Positions 47,073 through 55,478 of a stretch of DNA of 64,000 nucleotides are shown here, one piece after another (position 1 is the first letter of the stretch; every line of letters begins with the position of its first letter). This stretch comes from Sphingomonas lutea. Lineage in GTDB: Bacteria; Pseudomonadota; Alphaproteobacteria; Sphingomonadales; Sphingomonadaceae. The notes beneath the pieces are model-generated. The model searched no databases. It saw only the letters and a program-made list of their open reading frames with translations, and had not been told where the DNA came from. The stretch lies in assembly GCF_014396785.1 (NCBI RefSeq), contig NZ_CP060718.1, positions 248,001 through 312,000 of the forward strand, written 5' to 3'. The position numbers and the translations under genes are program-made.

Positions 47073-47525
47073 CTAGAACGGGCGGACGATCACCAGGACG
47101 ACGATCAACGCCGCGGCGATGCCAGGGATCTCGTTGATCAGCCGCACGGCCTTGCCCGACAGCGGGCGCTGCCCCGACGCCAGCTTCTTGCCATAGCTGC
47201 CGAGCCAGCCTTGATAAGCGGAGAGCGCGACGACCAGCGCCAGCTTGGCGTGAAACCATGCCTGGCTGAACGCATCGATGTGGAGCGCCAGCATGATTCC
47301 GAGGATCCACACGAGCACGAGCGCCGGAGACAGGATGATCGAGCGAACCCGCGCCTCACGCTCGATCCAGGCGCGGTCCTCGGGCGAACCGACGATCGTT
47401 TCCTGGTGGTAGACGTAGAAGCGCGGCAGCAGGAACAGGCCTGCCATCCAGAAGATGACGAAGGTGACGTGCGCCGCCTGCACCCACAAATATGCAGGGC
47501 CGAGAAAGCCGGTCAGGTCGCTCAC
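47073..47525 (-). CDS. hemJ: Protoporphyrinogen oxidase HemJ
   Basis: 150 residues from a GTG that overlaps the repaired hemE stop (GTGA). About four membrane helices. Conserved HemJ features are LWVQAAHVTFVIFWMAGLFLLPRFYVYH and a W-HAKL segment (AWFHAKLALVVALSAYQGWLG, two adjacent stretches) with the conserved His and Lys. It oxidises protoporphyrinogen IX to protoporphyrin IX, working after hemE in the same pathway. Confidence 0.9.
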   Translation of the reverse strand: MSDLTGFLGPAYLWVQAAHVTFVIFWMAGLFLLPRFYVYHQETIVGSPEDRAWIEREARVRSIILSPALVLVWILGIMLALHIDAFSQAWFHAKLALVVALSAYQGWLGSYGKKLASGQRPLSGKAVRLINEIPGIAAALIVVLVIVRPF

Positions 47526-48573
47526 TCGTCCCCTTCACCAAACGGATCAGCTCCTCGACCCGCGCGATCGGCGTGTCCTTCTGGATCCCGTGCCCCAGGT
47601 TGAAGATGTGCGGCCGCCCGGCGAAGGCGTCAAGGATTCGCCGGACCGCATCGCGCAACGTTTTGCCCCCGGCGATCAGCGCCAGCGGATCGAGATTCCC
47701 CTGCAGCGGCAGGCCGTCGGGCAGGTTCGCCGCGGCCCATGACGGATCGACCGTCTCGTCCAGGCCGATCGTGTCGACCGCGGTTTCGCGCGCATAAGCC
47801 GCAAGCTTGCCGCCCGCGCCCTTTGGGAAGCCGATGATGGGCACGTGCGGATGGCGCGCGCGCAGCGCTGCGACGATCCGCGCGGTGGGGGCGATCACAT
47901 ATTGCTCGAACTGCCATGGCGACAGGCTGCCCGCCCAGCTGTCGAACAACTGCACCGCCTCGGCGCCCGCAGCGATCTGGCCGGACAGATAATCGACGGT
48001 GACCGCCTCGATCCGTTCGATGATCGCGGCAAAGGCTTGCGGATCGGCATAGGCCAGGCGGCGCGCTTCGGCTTGCTCGCGGCTGCCCTGCCCCGCGGCC
48101 ATGTAGGTCGCGACGGTCCACGGCGATCCGGCAAAGCCGATCAGCGTCTTCGACGGGTCGAGCCGCGCGCGGACCTTGGCGACGGTCTGGTAAATGGGCT
48201 CAAGCCGCGCCGGATAGGGCTGCAGGCTGTCGACGGCGGCATCGACCAGGGGCGGCGTCAGGCGCGGCCCTTCGCCCGTCACGAAGGTCAGGTTCTGGCC
48301 GATCGCGAACGGGACGATGAGGATGTCCGAAAAGAGGATCGCCGCATCGAGCGCGGGGAAGCGCTGCAGCGGCTGGAGCGTGATCTCGGCCGCGGCATCG
48401 CTGTCGTAGACGAGGTCGAGGAACCCGCCCTTGTCGGCACGCAGCGCCCGGTATTCGGGCAGGTAGCGTCCCGCCTGGCGCATCATCCACATCGGCGGCG
48501 GATCGCGCCGCTCCCCGCGGAATACCGAGAGCATGGGCTTGCCGGCCTGGGTCTGCGCAGCCTCGCCAGGCAT
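47522..48573 (-). CDS. hemE: Uroporphyrinogen decarboxylase HemE, frameshift at the 3' end
   Basis: About 350 residues from the ATG at 48573; a GTG at 48582 is an alternative start. PPMWMMRQAGRYLPEYRAL, FSDILIVPFAIGQ, FAGSPWTVATYM, QLFDSWAG and FNLGHGIQKDTP are conserved. As read, the protein runs about 50 residues too far into hemJ in a second frame. One extra C in the run at 47530-47533 gives LVKGDE and a stop overlapping the hemJ start. The start lies in the candidate origin, whose A+T-rich tract holds TATTAT and TATATAA on this strand. Confidence 0.93.
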
Positions 48574-48736
48574 CGAAGCCACCCTCTATCTCTCCCTTAT
48601 ATAGATAATAGAAATAGGATTCATGATGTAGTTGGTCGCGGGACAGCGGGGTTTAGGCGGGCCTCCCGGATTTGCCAACAAGCGCGCCGGGCGGGCGTCT
48701 CTCCGGCGCTGCGCGAGTCGCCTGCGGCCGTGCCCG

Positions 48737-48745
48737 TGATTCACA
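48737..48745 (+). promoter_or_regulatory. DnaA G-box-like site
   Basis: TGATTCACA differs from TTATTCACA only at position two, the same T-to-G change seen in Caulobacter G-boxes. Confidence 0.5.
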
Positions 48746-48858
48746 GGCTGGGGATCGAAACTGTCCCCGGGGATGGAAATGCGGACAAGCCTGGGCGGGG
48801 CGGGAAAGATCGCGCCGATTGGCCCGCCCCCAGCTTCGCGCTAGGCGTGCACGGCCTG

Positions 48859-48867
48859 TTATCCACA
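48859..48867 (+). promoter_or_regulatory. DnaA box, perfect
   Basis: TTATCCACA is the consensus high-affinity DnaA site, located 12 bases before the maf start. A near match, CTATCCACA, is at 49985-49993 inside coaE. Confidence 0.8.
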
Positions 48868-48878
48868 AGGTTGTCCGA

Positions 48879-49460
48879 TTGGCCCTGATCCTTGCCTCTT
48901 CGAGCCCGCTTCGGCGCGCGATGCTCGATTCCGCCGGGGTTGCGCACGGCGCGATTGCCCCGGATGTCGACGAAGACGCGGTCAAGGCTGGCGGCGCCTC
49001 GCCAGCCGCGATGGCCGAGCAGCTGGCCGTGGCCAAGGCGGTCTCGGTCAGCGCGCGCCATCCGGAAGACTGGGTGATCGGCAGCGACAGCATGGTCAGC
49101 GTCGGCGAGCGCCGCTTCGACAAGCCGCGCGACCGCGCCGACGCGGCCGATCATCTGCGGTTTTTCTCGGGCAAGGCGATGGTCCTGACCAGCGCTGTCG
49201 CCCTGGCGCGCGACGGCGCCGCCGACTGGAGCCATGTCGGCCAGGCGCAGCTCCATGTCCGCGAGCTTTCGGAGGCTTTCATCGAAGCCTATCTCGATGC
49301 CGAATGGCCCGACGTCGCTTATTGCGTTGGCGTATTCCGGCTGGAGGGCCGCGGCGTGACCTTGTTCGATCGGATCGACGGCGACCATTTCACCATCCTT
49401 GGCATGCCCTTGCTGCCGCTGCTTGGTGCGCTGCGCGACCGCGGGGTCCTGCAACGATGA
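48879..49460 (+). CDS. maf: Maf family nucleotide pyrophosphatase
   Basis: 193 residues from a TTG at 48879 (LALILASSSPLRRAML); no ATG or GTG gives the conserved N-terminus. The Maf motif SSSPLRR, DVDEDAVKAGG, VIGSDSMVSV and the terminal FTILGMPLLPLLGALR are present. Maf proteins hydrolyse non-canonical dNTPs. It is the first gene on the right arm of the candidate origin, and coaE overlaps by four bases. Confidence 0.88.
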   Translation: MALILASSSPLRRAMLDSAGVAHGAIAPDVDEDAVKAGGASPAAMAEQLAVAKAVSVSARHPEDWVIGSDSMVSVGERRFDKPRDRADAADHLRFFSGKAMVLTSAVALARDGAADWSHVGQAQLHVRELSEAFIEAYLDAEWPDVAYCVGVFRLEGRGVTLFDRIDGDHFTILGMPLLPLLGALRDRGVLQR

Positions 49461-50050
49461 GAATGATCGCGCTCACTGGGTCGATTGGCATGGGCAAATC
49501 GACCGTCGCGGCGATGTTCGCACGCGCCGGCGTTCCCGTGTTCGATGCCGACGCCACCGTTCGACGGCTGCAATCCGATGGCGGCCCGCTGGTCGCGCGA
49601 ATCGAAGAGCGCTTTCCGGGTACGACGCGCGATGGCGCGGTCGACCGCGATGCGCTCGCCGCGGCGGTGCTCGGCAAGCCCGACGAGCTGGCCGCGCTCG
49701 AAGCCCTGGTGCATCCGGCGGTGCATCACGAACGCACGCGTTTCATCGTATCCCATGGCGATGCCCCGGCGCTGCTGTTCGACATCCCCTTGCTGTTCGA
49801 AACGCACGGCGAGCATGCCTTCGACACAATCATCGTCGTATCCGCCCCGCATGACATCCAGCGCGCGCGCGTCATGGCCCGGACCGGCATGTCGGCGGAG
49901 AAGTTCGAGGCCTTGCTGGCGCGCCAGATGCCCGATTCGGAGAAGCGCGCGCGGGCCGACTTCGTGATCGACACGAGCGGCGATCTATCCACAACTGAAG
50001 CCCAGGTGCGCGACATCATGGCTTGCCTGGGAATCACGCCCGAATCATAG
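49457..50050 (+). CDS. coaE: Dephospho-CoA kinase
   Basis: 197 residues. P-loop ALTGSIGMGKSTVAAMF, then VFDADATVRRLQ, HPAVHHERTRF and DIPLLFETHGE, all typical of CoaE. It makes the last step of coenzyme A synthesis. The start overlaps the maf stop. Confidence 0.95.
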   Translation: MRMIALTGSIGMGKSTVAAMFARAGVPVFDADATVRRLQSDGGPLVARIEERFPGTTRDGAVDRDALAAAVLGKPDELAALEALVHPAVHHERTRFIVSHGDAPALLFDIPLLFETHGEHAFDTIIVVSAPHDIQRARVMARTGMSAEKFEALLARQMPDSEKRARADFVIDTSGDLSTTEAQVRDIMACLGITPES

Positions 50051-50059
50051 TCGCCAAGC

Positions 50060-50758
50060 ATGCGCGAAATCGTCTTCGATACCGAGACTACCGGCCTTAA
50101 TCCGATGGGCGGCGACCGGATGGTCGAGATCGGCTGCGTCGAGATGTTCAACCGCGTCGAGACCGGCCGCCACTTCCACGCTTATTTCAATCCCGAGCGT
50201 CTGATGCCGAGCGAGGCTGAAGCGGTGCACGGGCTGACCAACGTCTTCCTGTCGGACAAGCCGTTGTTCGCCGACCGCGTTGAGGAGCTGCTCGAGTTCA
50301 TCGCCGATTCGCCGCTGGTCGCGCACAATGCCGCGTTCGATTTCGGCTTCCTCAATTTCGAGCTCGAACGCATCGGGCGGCCGCTCGTCTGCGGCAGCCG
50401 CATGGTCGACACATTGGTCCTTGCCCGCACGCGCCATCCCGGCGCCAAGCATAGCCTCGATGCCTTGTGCATGCGCTTCGGCGTCGACCGCAGCCACCGC
50501 GTCAAGCACGGCGCCTTGCTCGACGCCCAACTGCTGGCGCAGGTCTATGTCGAATTGACCGGCGGCCGTCAGATCGGGCTTGGCCTGGTGGCCGAGGCCG
50601 GCAGCGTTTCGGTCGCGGCGTCGGACCGGCCGATCACGGTGCGCACGTTTCGCCCCGCGCGGCCGCACTTTGCCGCGGCCGAGGAATTGGATCGGCACCG
50701 CGCATTTATCGCTCAACTCGCCACGCCCCTTTGGGCGCGCTTTGCCCCTGCCGGTTGA
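50060..50758 (+). CDS. dnaQ: DNA polymerase III epsilon subunit (proofreading exonuclease)
   Basis: 232 residues. ExoI FDTETTGLNP with D7 and E9, ExoII HNAAFDFGFLNFEL and ExoIII HGALLDAQLLAQVY form the DEDDh exonuclease site. The C-terminal region should bind the alpha subunit. The maf-coaE-dnaQ order is conserved near alphaproteobacterial origins. Confidence 0.95.
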   Translation: MREIVFDTETTGLNPMGGDRMVEIGCVEMFNRVETGRHFHAYFNPERLMPSEAEAVHGLTNVFLSDKPLFADRVEELLEFIADSPLVAHNAAFDFGFLNFELERIGRPLVCGSRMVDTLVLARTRHPGAKHSLDALCMRFGVDRSHRVKHGALLDAQLLAQVYVELTGGRQIGLGLVAEAGSVSVAASDRPITVRTFRPARPHFAAAEELDRHRAFIAQLATPLWARFAPAG

Positions 50759-50813
50759 CGCAGGGTTCGGCGCGGTCCTAAGCCGCGCGCCATAGCGAAA
50801 AAGGAGCACCCAA

Positions 50814-51380
50814 GTGGACGTTCGGGTCGCGGGCCATCAGGTCGATACCCCTGAAACCCTGCGTGATCATGCGGTCGCGCGGGTCGAAGAGATTACGGAA
50901 AAATATTTCACCCGCGCCTTCAGCGGCAATGTCACCTTTGGGCGCGGTCCGAATAACGACTTCACGTGCGACATCGTGGTGCCGGTGGTGAACGGCGTCG
51001 TGCTCAAGGCCTCGCACCGCGCGCCCGAAGCGCAAATGGCGTTCAACGGCGCCGCCGATCGAATCGAGAAACAGCTTCGCCGCTATGGCAAGCGGCTCAA
51101 GGAGCGGCGGTCGGACAATGGCGACCAGGCGTTGCGCGAGAATGCCGGCTATACGATTTTCGCGACCGAGCCGACGGAGGACCGGGCGCCTGCCGCGCCG
51201 GCGATCGTCGCCGAGACGCGCGTCGACATTCCCGATGCCAGCGTGTCCGATGCGGTGATGCTGCTCGACCTGCGCAACACGACGGCGCTGATGTTCCGCA
51301 ATTCGGGCACGGGGGAGTTCAACATGATCTACCGCCGCGAAGACGGGAACATCGGCTGGGTAGAGCCGCAGCCGGATTGA
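50814..51380 (+). CDS. hpf: Ribosome hibernation promoting factor, long form
   Basis: 188 residues from a GTG with AAGGAG ten bases upstream. The N-terminal domain (VRVAGHQVDTPETLRDHAVARVEEI) binds the 30S subunit. A linker follows, then the C-terminal dimerisation domain (DAVMLLDLRNTTALMFRNSG, IYRREDGNIGWVEP), so it is the long form that makes 100S ribosomes. ptsN follows, but rpoN, often upstream, is absent. Confidence 0.94.
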   Translation: MDVRVAGHQVDTPETLRDHAVARVEEITEKYFTRAFSGNVTFGRGPNNDFTCDIVVPVVNGVVLKASHRAPEAQMAFNGAADRIEKQLRRYGKRLKERRSDNGDQALRENAGYTIFATEPTEDRAPAAPAIVAETRVDIPDASVSDAVMLLDLRNTTALMFRNSGTGEFNMIYRREDGNIGWVEPQPD

Positions 51381-51441
51381 GCGGAACCGGCGGTTCGGCC
51401 GGGCACCGGCCGGCGTTTCAAGCGCGTGAGTTTCTACGTAG

Positions 51442-51906
51442 ATGCATCTGACCGATTTCCTCGATTTCGAATCGATCAAGACGTCGCTTTCGGGCGGCAA
51501 CAAGCGCTCGCTGCTGCAGCAGCTGGCGCAGGTTGCGGCGCAGCGCGTCGGCGCCGATCCGGCGGACGTTCTCGCCAGCCTCAACGAGCGCGAGCAGCTG
51601 GGCTCGACCGGCTTCGGCCAGGGCGTGGCGATCCCGCACGGCAAGATCGACGGCCTGACGCGCGTCTATGGCCTGTTCGCGCGCCTGTCGGAGCCGATCG
51701 ACTATAAAGCGATCGACGGGCGGCCGGTGGACCTGGTCTTCCTGCTCCTGTCGCCGCCCAATGCCGGTGCCGAGCACTTGAAGGCGCTTGCCGCGATCAG
51801 TCGGATCACGCGCAACGTTCCTACGCTGGAGAAAATGCGTGGCGCGCGCAGCCGCGACGCCTTGATGGCGGTGCTGTTGGGGGCCGATGAGCGCGACGCC
51901 GCCTGA
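51442..51906 (+). CDS. ptsN: Nitrogen-type PTS EIIA protein
   Basis: 154 residues. Phosphorylatable His is in GVAIPHGKIDGL, and the EIIA-Ntr N-terminus (LTDFLDFESIKTSL) and LREQLGSTGFG-like EREQLGSTGFGQ are present. It passes signals on nitrogen, potassium or carbon state by protein contact. It sits directly after hpf, a common pair. Confidence 0.94.
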   Translation: MHLTDFLDFESIKTSLSGGNKRSLLQQLAQVAAQRVGADPADVLASLNEREQLGSTGFGQGVAIPHGKIDGLTRVYGLFARLSEPIDYKAIDGRPVDLVFLLLSPPNAGAEHLKALAAISRITRNVPTLEKMRGARSRDALMAVLLGADERDAA

Positions 51907-52263
51907 TCCGGGCGCGTCATCCTGACCGATCGCCTGCCATCGGGGCTCGAAGTCGCCGCCATTGTCCGGCAGGCGCAGGTTGCCGGCGACTTCGCCGCAA
52001 TCCTCCGTCGTGGCGATCCCGACCGCGGCGCGATCCTCCTGATGGTGAGCTCGCGTGGGTCGCATATCGCCTGCCTCGAACGCGTGCTGGGCGCGTCCGG
52101 CGACTACGGCTGGCAGCGCACCGGCCCGGCCGATTCGGCGAGTTCCACGGAAATCCGCGAATTCCTCGCCAAGCGCGCACGGTTCGACGAAGATTCGTGG
52201 GCAGTGGAACTGGATATCGCGGACGCCGAACGGTTCATCGCTGAAACAATCTCCGCGGGTTGA
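51887..52263 (+). CDS. DUF1491 family protein, start unclear (probable frameshift)
   Basis: The open frame TDRLPSGLEVAAIVRQAQVAGDFAAILRRGD, described here as TDRLPSGLEVAAIV then the rest, matches DUF1491 and ends RFIAETISAG. It has no ATG, GTG or TTG until residue 40 or so. An ATG at 51887 in another frame reads MSATPPDPGASS and would join the body if one C were added near 51925. That would overlap ptsN by 20 bases. Function of the family is unknown. Confidence 0.7.
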
Positions 52264-52442
52264 CCCCGCGGAACAACCGTTAGACACCCGTATCAACAAC
52301 AAGAGCGGGGGCATTTACCCGGGCAACATCGGGAAATGCCACGCGAGACGGGCAACACTCAGGGGGCGATCAGCGGAAGTATTCGCGCGTATTCCTTCGC
52401 CCCCATTACTTTGGGCTGTTGACCGCAAATTTAACGGTATCG

Positions 52443-53090
52443 ATGACTGTCATGCTTCGAACGGGGCTGCTGTTCTGTGCAGTACTGAGCGCAAGCTCGA
52501 TTGGACCTGCGCAGGCAGGGCCGTCGACCGAGCCGGTCCTTCCGGTCGAGACCGTGGCGCTGCCACAGGTCAATGTCCCGAATCTCCTCGACGAGGCGGG
52601 TGAGCCCGCGCTGTCCGCGCCGGTGAGCGAGCCGCAGCCGGCGGTCGTCGAGCGTGAAGAGCCGACCGTCAGTCGCAGCGCCGATCTTGCGGCCAAGGTT
52701 GCGCAGCTGCGCGCCTCGGACCCCGGCAGCCGCCAGCTGGAATGCCTGGCGACCGGCATTTACTTCGAATCCAAGGGCGAACCGCTGTCGGGCCAGCTTG
52801 CCGTCGGCCACGTCATCGCCAACCGCGCCGAATCCGGCCGCTTCCCTGATTCCTATTGCGGCGTGCTGTTCCAGCGCGGCCAATTCTCCTTCATTCGCGG
52901 GCGCTCGCTGCCGAGCGCGCCGCGCTCGAGCCGCCACTGGCTGAACGCGGTCGCGGTCGCCAAGATCGTCGACCAGGAATTGCACCAGTCGCCGGTCGGC
53001 AATGCGCTGTTCTTCCATGCGCGCCGCGTGTCGCCGAAGTGGCGCCTGAAGCGCGTCGCATCGATCGGAAACCACGTCTTCTACCGCTAG
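52443..53090 (+). CDS. Cell wall hydrolase, SleB-like
   Basis: About 215 residues from the ATG at 52443; a TTG at 52419 is an alternative. A signal peptide (LLFCAVLSASSIGPAQA) precedes a proline/glutamate-rich stretch. The C-terminal Hydrolase_2 domain holds the catalytic-type Glu in ECLATGIYFESKGEPLSGQ, plus AVGHVIANRAESGRFPDSYC and GNALFFHARRVSPKW. It probably acts on peptidoglycan in the periplasm as a transglycosylase. Confidence 0.88.
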   Translation: MTVMLRTGLLFCAVLSASSIGPAQAGPSTEPVLPVETVALPQVNVPNLLDEAGEPALSAPVSEPQPAVVEREEPTVSRSADLAAKVAQLRASDPGSRQLECLATGIYFESKGEPLSGQLAVGHVIANRAESGRFPDSYCGVLFQRGQFSFIRGRSLPSAPRSSRHWLNAVAVAKIVDQELHQSPVGNALFFHARRVSPKWRLKRVASIGNHVFYR

Positions 53091-53117
53091 AAAAGCGGTC
53101 ATTGTTGCGGGTGGGGT

Positions 53118-53158
53118 GCGGGGCAGTTGCGCAGGTGCGCGGCTGCCCCGCCTTTTAT
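53118..53158 (+). terminator. Intrinsic terminator after the SleB-like hydrolase
   Basis: GCGGGGCAG pairs perfectly with CTGCCCCGC, with an inner GC-rich loop, followed by CTTTTAT, 28 bases past the stop. Confidence 0.85.
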
Positions 53159-53203
53159 GCGCGACGCCTAGCCGCCGGTCCCGCTTTGTTCTAGCAAAGC
53201 GGC

Positions 53204-53689
53204 ATGGCTACCCTGCCCGAGTCCCCCTGCTTTGCCGACGCGCCGCCGATTGCGACCGATGTCGCGCGCGGGGTGACGCGGCTCCTGTGCCGGCACGATC
53301 TGTTCGCAATCTGTGAAATCCCGCTGCCCAACGGCCGCCGCGCCGACCTGATGGCGATCGACGCCAAGGGCAGCCTGACGATCGTCGAGATCAAGGTCGC
53401 GCGCGCCGACCTGCTCGGCGACGGCAAGTGGCGCGATTATCTCGATTATTGCGATCGCTTCTTCTGGGCCGTGCCCCCCGGCCTCGCGCATATCCTGGAG
53501 GAGGAGCGCTATTTGCCCGGGGAAGCGGGGCTGATCGTTGCCGACCGTTACGACGCTGCGATCGTGCGCGATGCCGGGCATCGCCCGCTCGCGCCGGCGC
53601 GGCGCAAGGCCGAGGTGCTGCGCTTCGCGCGCCGCGCCGCGCGGCGTCTGGCGGCGCAAATCGACCCGTCGCTCGGCGACGCGATCTAG
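53204..53689 (+). CDS. MmcB family DNA repair protein
   Basis: 161 residues with a PD-(D/E)xK nuclease-like core: D48 in GRRADLMAID, E62 and K64 in LTIVEIKVARADL. Then KWRDYLDYCDRFFWAVPP and AGLIVADRYDAAIVRDA follow. In Caulobacter MmcB protects against mitomycin-type damage. It converges with the ankyrin gene; stops overlap. Confidence 0.9.
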   Translation: MATLPESPCFADAPPIATDVARGVTRLLCRHDLFAICEIPLPNGRRADLMAIDAKGSLTIVEIKVARADLLGDGKWRDYLDYCDRFFWAVPPGLAHILEEERYLPGEAGLIVADRYDAAIVRDAGHRPLAPARRKAEVLRFARRAARRLAAQIDPSLGDAI

Positions 53690-54282
53690 AGGCGGAAGTT
53701 GGTGGCGGTCGTGGCCGGCTTCTTGGCCTCGATCGCCTGCAGGATCTGGCGCGAACGCGTGTCGCGCTTGGCGTAATCGCGCGCCGACAAGCCCGCGGCC
53801 GTGTCGGCCTTGTCGGGATCGGCGCCGGCGTCGAGCAGCAGGCGGACGATCGGCAATTGCCGTTGGTGCACCGCCGCGATCAGTGCGGTTTCGCCGCTGC
53901 GATTGGTCTGGTCGACCCGGGCCTTCTTCGACAGCAGCCAGCGCACCGCATCGTGGAAGCCGACGCGCGCGGCCAGGATCAAGGGGGTGTCGCCGCCCTT
54001 GCCCGGAAGATTCACATTGGCGCCCTTGCTGATCAGGAAGCCGGTCCATTCGGCGTCTTCGCGCGCAATGGTCACGGTCAGCGGCGTGCTGCCGTCGTCG
54101 CCGCGCACGTCGAGGATCGCGCTGCCGCCCGTCCGCGCCAGCTCATTCGCCTTCAGCGCATCGCGTTCCTTGATCGCATTGAGAAAGGCGATCTTGTTGC
54201 TCAGCAACGTGCCTTGCGCGTGCGCCGGGCCGGCGGTGGCGAGCAATGCTGCGGCGGCAATCGAAATGACAAATGACTTCAC
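53686..54282 (-). CDS. Secreted ankyrin-repeat protein
   Basis: About 198 residues from a GTG at 54282 (VKSFVISIAAAALLATAGPAHA), a clear signal peptide; a TTG at 54297 is less likely. At least three ankyrin repeats follow: DDGSTPLTVTIAREDAEW, GGDTPLILAARVGFHDAVRWLL and SGETALIAAVHQRQLPIVRLLL. It would be a periplasmic scaffold; the partner is unknown. Confidence 0.88.
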   Translation of the reverse strand: MKSFVISIAAAALLATAGPAHAQGTLLSNKIAFLNAIKERDALKANELARTGGSAILDVRGDDGSTPLTVTIAREDAEWTGFLISKGANVNLPGKGGDTPLILAARVGFHDAVRWLLSKKARVDQTNRSGETALIAAVHQRQLPIVRLLLDAGADPDKADTAAGLSARDYAKRDTRSRQILQAIEAKKPATTATNFRL

Positions 54283-54346
54283 GGACGTGATCCCCAAGGC
54301 CCCGAACTTGATCGGTGGCGGTTAGCAGCGCAAGGATAGCTCTGTC

Positions 54347-54784
54347 ATGAATGGTCGCAACGCCTTCTGGGAAAAGCCCCTGCGCGAGCTCGATCGCGGC
54401 GAATGGGAAGCGCTGTGCGACGGCTGCGGGCGCTGTTGCGTCCACAAGCTCGAGGATGAGGACACGGGCGAGCTCTACCCGACCAACGTCGCGTGCAAAT
54501 TGCTCGACCGCCGCAACGGCCGCTGCACCGATTACAAGAACCGCAGGCGCCGGGTCGCGGACTGCGTCACGCTCGATCGCGCCAGCCTCAACAGCCTCGA
54601 ATGGCTGCCTGAAACCTGCGCCTACCGCCTGCGCGCGGCGGGGGAGCCCTTGTTCGATTGGCATTATCTGATCAGCGGCAGCCGCGAGACGGTGCACGCG
54701 GGGGGGCAATCGACGCGCGGCTGGACGGTCAGCGAGGATGATGCTGGGGAGCTTGAGTGGCATGTGGTCGACCGCGCGCTCTGA
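54347..54784 (+). CDS. YcgN family cysteine-cluster protein (UPF0260)
   Basis: 145 residues. CDGCGRCCVHKLED starts a cysteine cluster with later Cys in NVACKLLD, NGRCTDYKNR and VADCVTL, and LPETCAYRLRA. The family likely binds iron-sulfur or zinc. Function is unknown. It overlaps the next gene by 23 bases. Confidence 0.9.
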   Translation: MNGRNAFWEKPLRELDRGEWEALCDGCGRCCVHKLEDEDTGELYPTNVACKLLDRRNGRCTDYKNRRRRVADCVTLDRASLNSLEWLPETCAYRLRAAGEPLFDWHYLISGSRETVHAGGQSTRGWTVSEDDAGELEWHVVDRAL

Positions 54785-55478
54785 CGCGGCGCTCGAAGCC
54801 CGCTTCCCCGTTCCGATCGACGTCCGCCCGATGCGCAGCGCGCGCCGCTTCCGCCTGCGCTTCGATGCCGCGGCGGGCGTCCTCAAGCTGACGTGTCCGC
54901 AGCGCACCAGCCGAACGGCGGCGCTGGCCTGGGCACTCGACCAGCGCGACTGGATCGACCGCCAGGTCGCGCAGGCGCTTCCCGGCGAGCCGTTCGTGCC
55001 CGGCGCGACGATCCCGATCGAAGGGATCGACACCTTGCTGCTGTGGGACGCCGACTTGCCGCGAACGCCAGCACTGGCCGATGGGGTCCTAAGCTGCGGC
55101 GGGCCGGGCGCCGGCTTCGCGGCACGCATCGACCGCTTTCTCAAGGCGCGCGCCTTGGACCGGATGCGCGCGGACGTTGCCGACTATTGCGCGAAGGCGG
55201 GGATCGATGCGGCGACGGTCAGCGTCGGGGATGCCGGGTCGCGCTGGGGCAGCTGCTCGTCCGAGCGGCGCATCCGCCTCAGCTGGCGATTGATCCTTGC
55301 CCCGCCGCACGTCCGCCGCTTCGTCGCCGCGCATGAGGTCGCGCACCTCGTCCACCTCAACCATGGACCGGACTTCAAGGCGTTGGAAGCGCGGCTGTTC
55401 GGTCCCGGTCTCGCCGAAGCGAAGGCCGATTTACGGAAGCTGGGCCCCCGGATCCGAAGGATTGGCCGGCGGCTGTGA
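54762..55478 (+). CDS. YgjP-like M48-type metallopeptidase
   Basis: 238 residues from the ATG at 54762. RWGSCSSERRIRLSWRL and the zinc motif HEVAHLVHLNHGPDF (HExxH plus distal His) define the YgjP/SprT-like group. It is presumed cytoplasmic. Its last 48 bases overlap the 3' end of the convergent PBP1A gene. Confidence 0.9.
   Translation: MWSTARSDAALEARFPVPIDVRPMRSARRFRLRFDAAAGVLKLTCPQRTSRTAALAWALDQRDWIDRQVAQALPGEPFVPGATIPIEGIDTLLLWDADLPRTPALADGVLSCGGPGAGFAARIDRFLKARALDRMRADVADYCAKAGIDAATVSVGDAGSRWGSCSSERRIRLSWRLILAPPHVRRFVAAHEVAHLVHLNHGPDFKALEARLFGPGLAEAKADLRKLGPRIRRIGRRL

Larger units (their letters stand above)
48574..48878. other. Candidate chromosomal replication origin (oriC)
   Basis: A 305-bp stretch without a gene between divergent hemE and maf. 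Positions about 48586-48635 are strikingly A+T-rich (CTTATATAGATAATAGAAAT) for this genome and could unwind. A perfect DnaA box TTATCCACA is at 48859-48867, and TGATTCACA at 48737-48745 resembles the Caulobacter G-box. In Caulobacter and other alphaproteobacteria oriC adjoins hemE and includes a hemE promoter. Genes to the left (39.5-48.6 kb) and right (48.9-53.7 kb) point away from here, and parAB/parS lie 5-7 kb away. Confidence 0.78.

Noticed and set aside
47356..48573. HemE with a 50-residue extension into hemJ
   Set aside because: The extension is out-of-frame hemJ sequence; one extra base in a C run restores a normal end overlapping the hemJ start.
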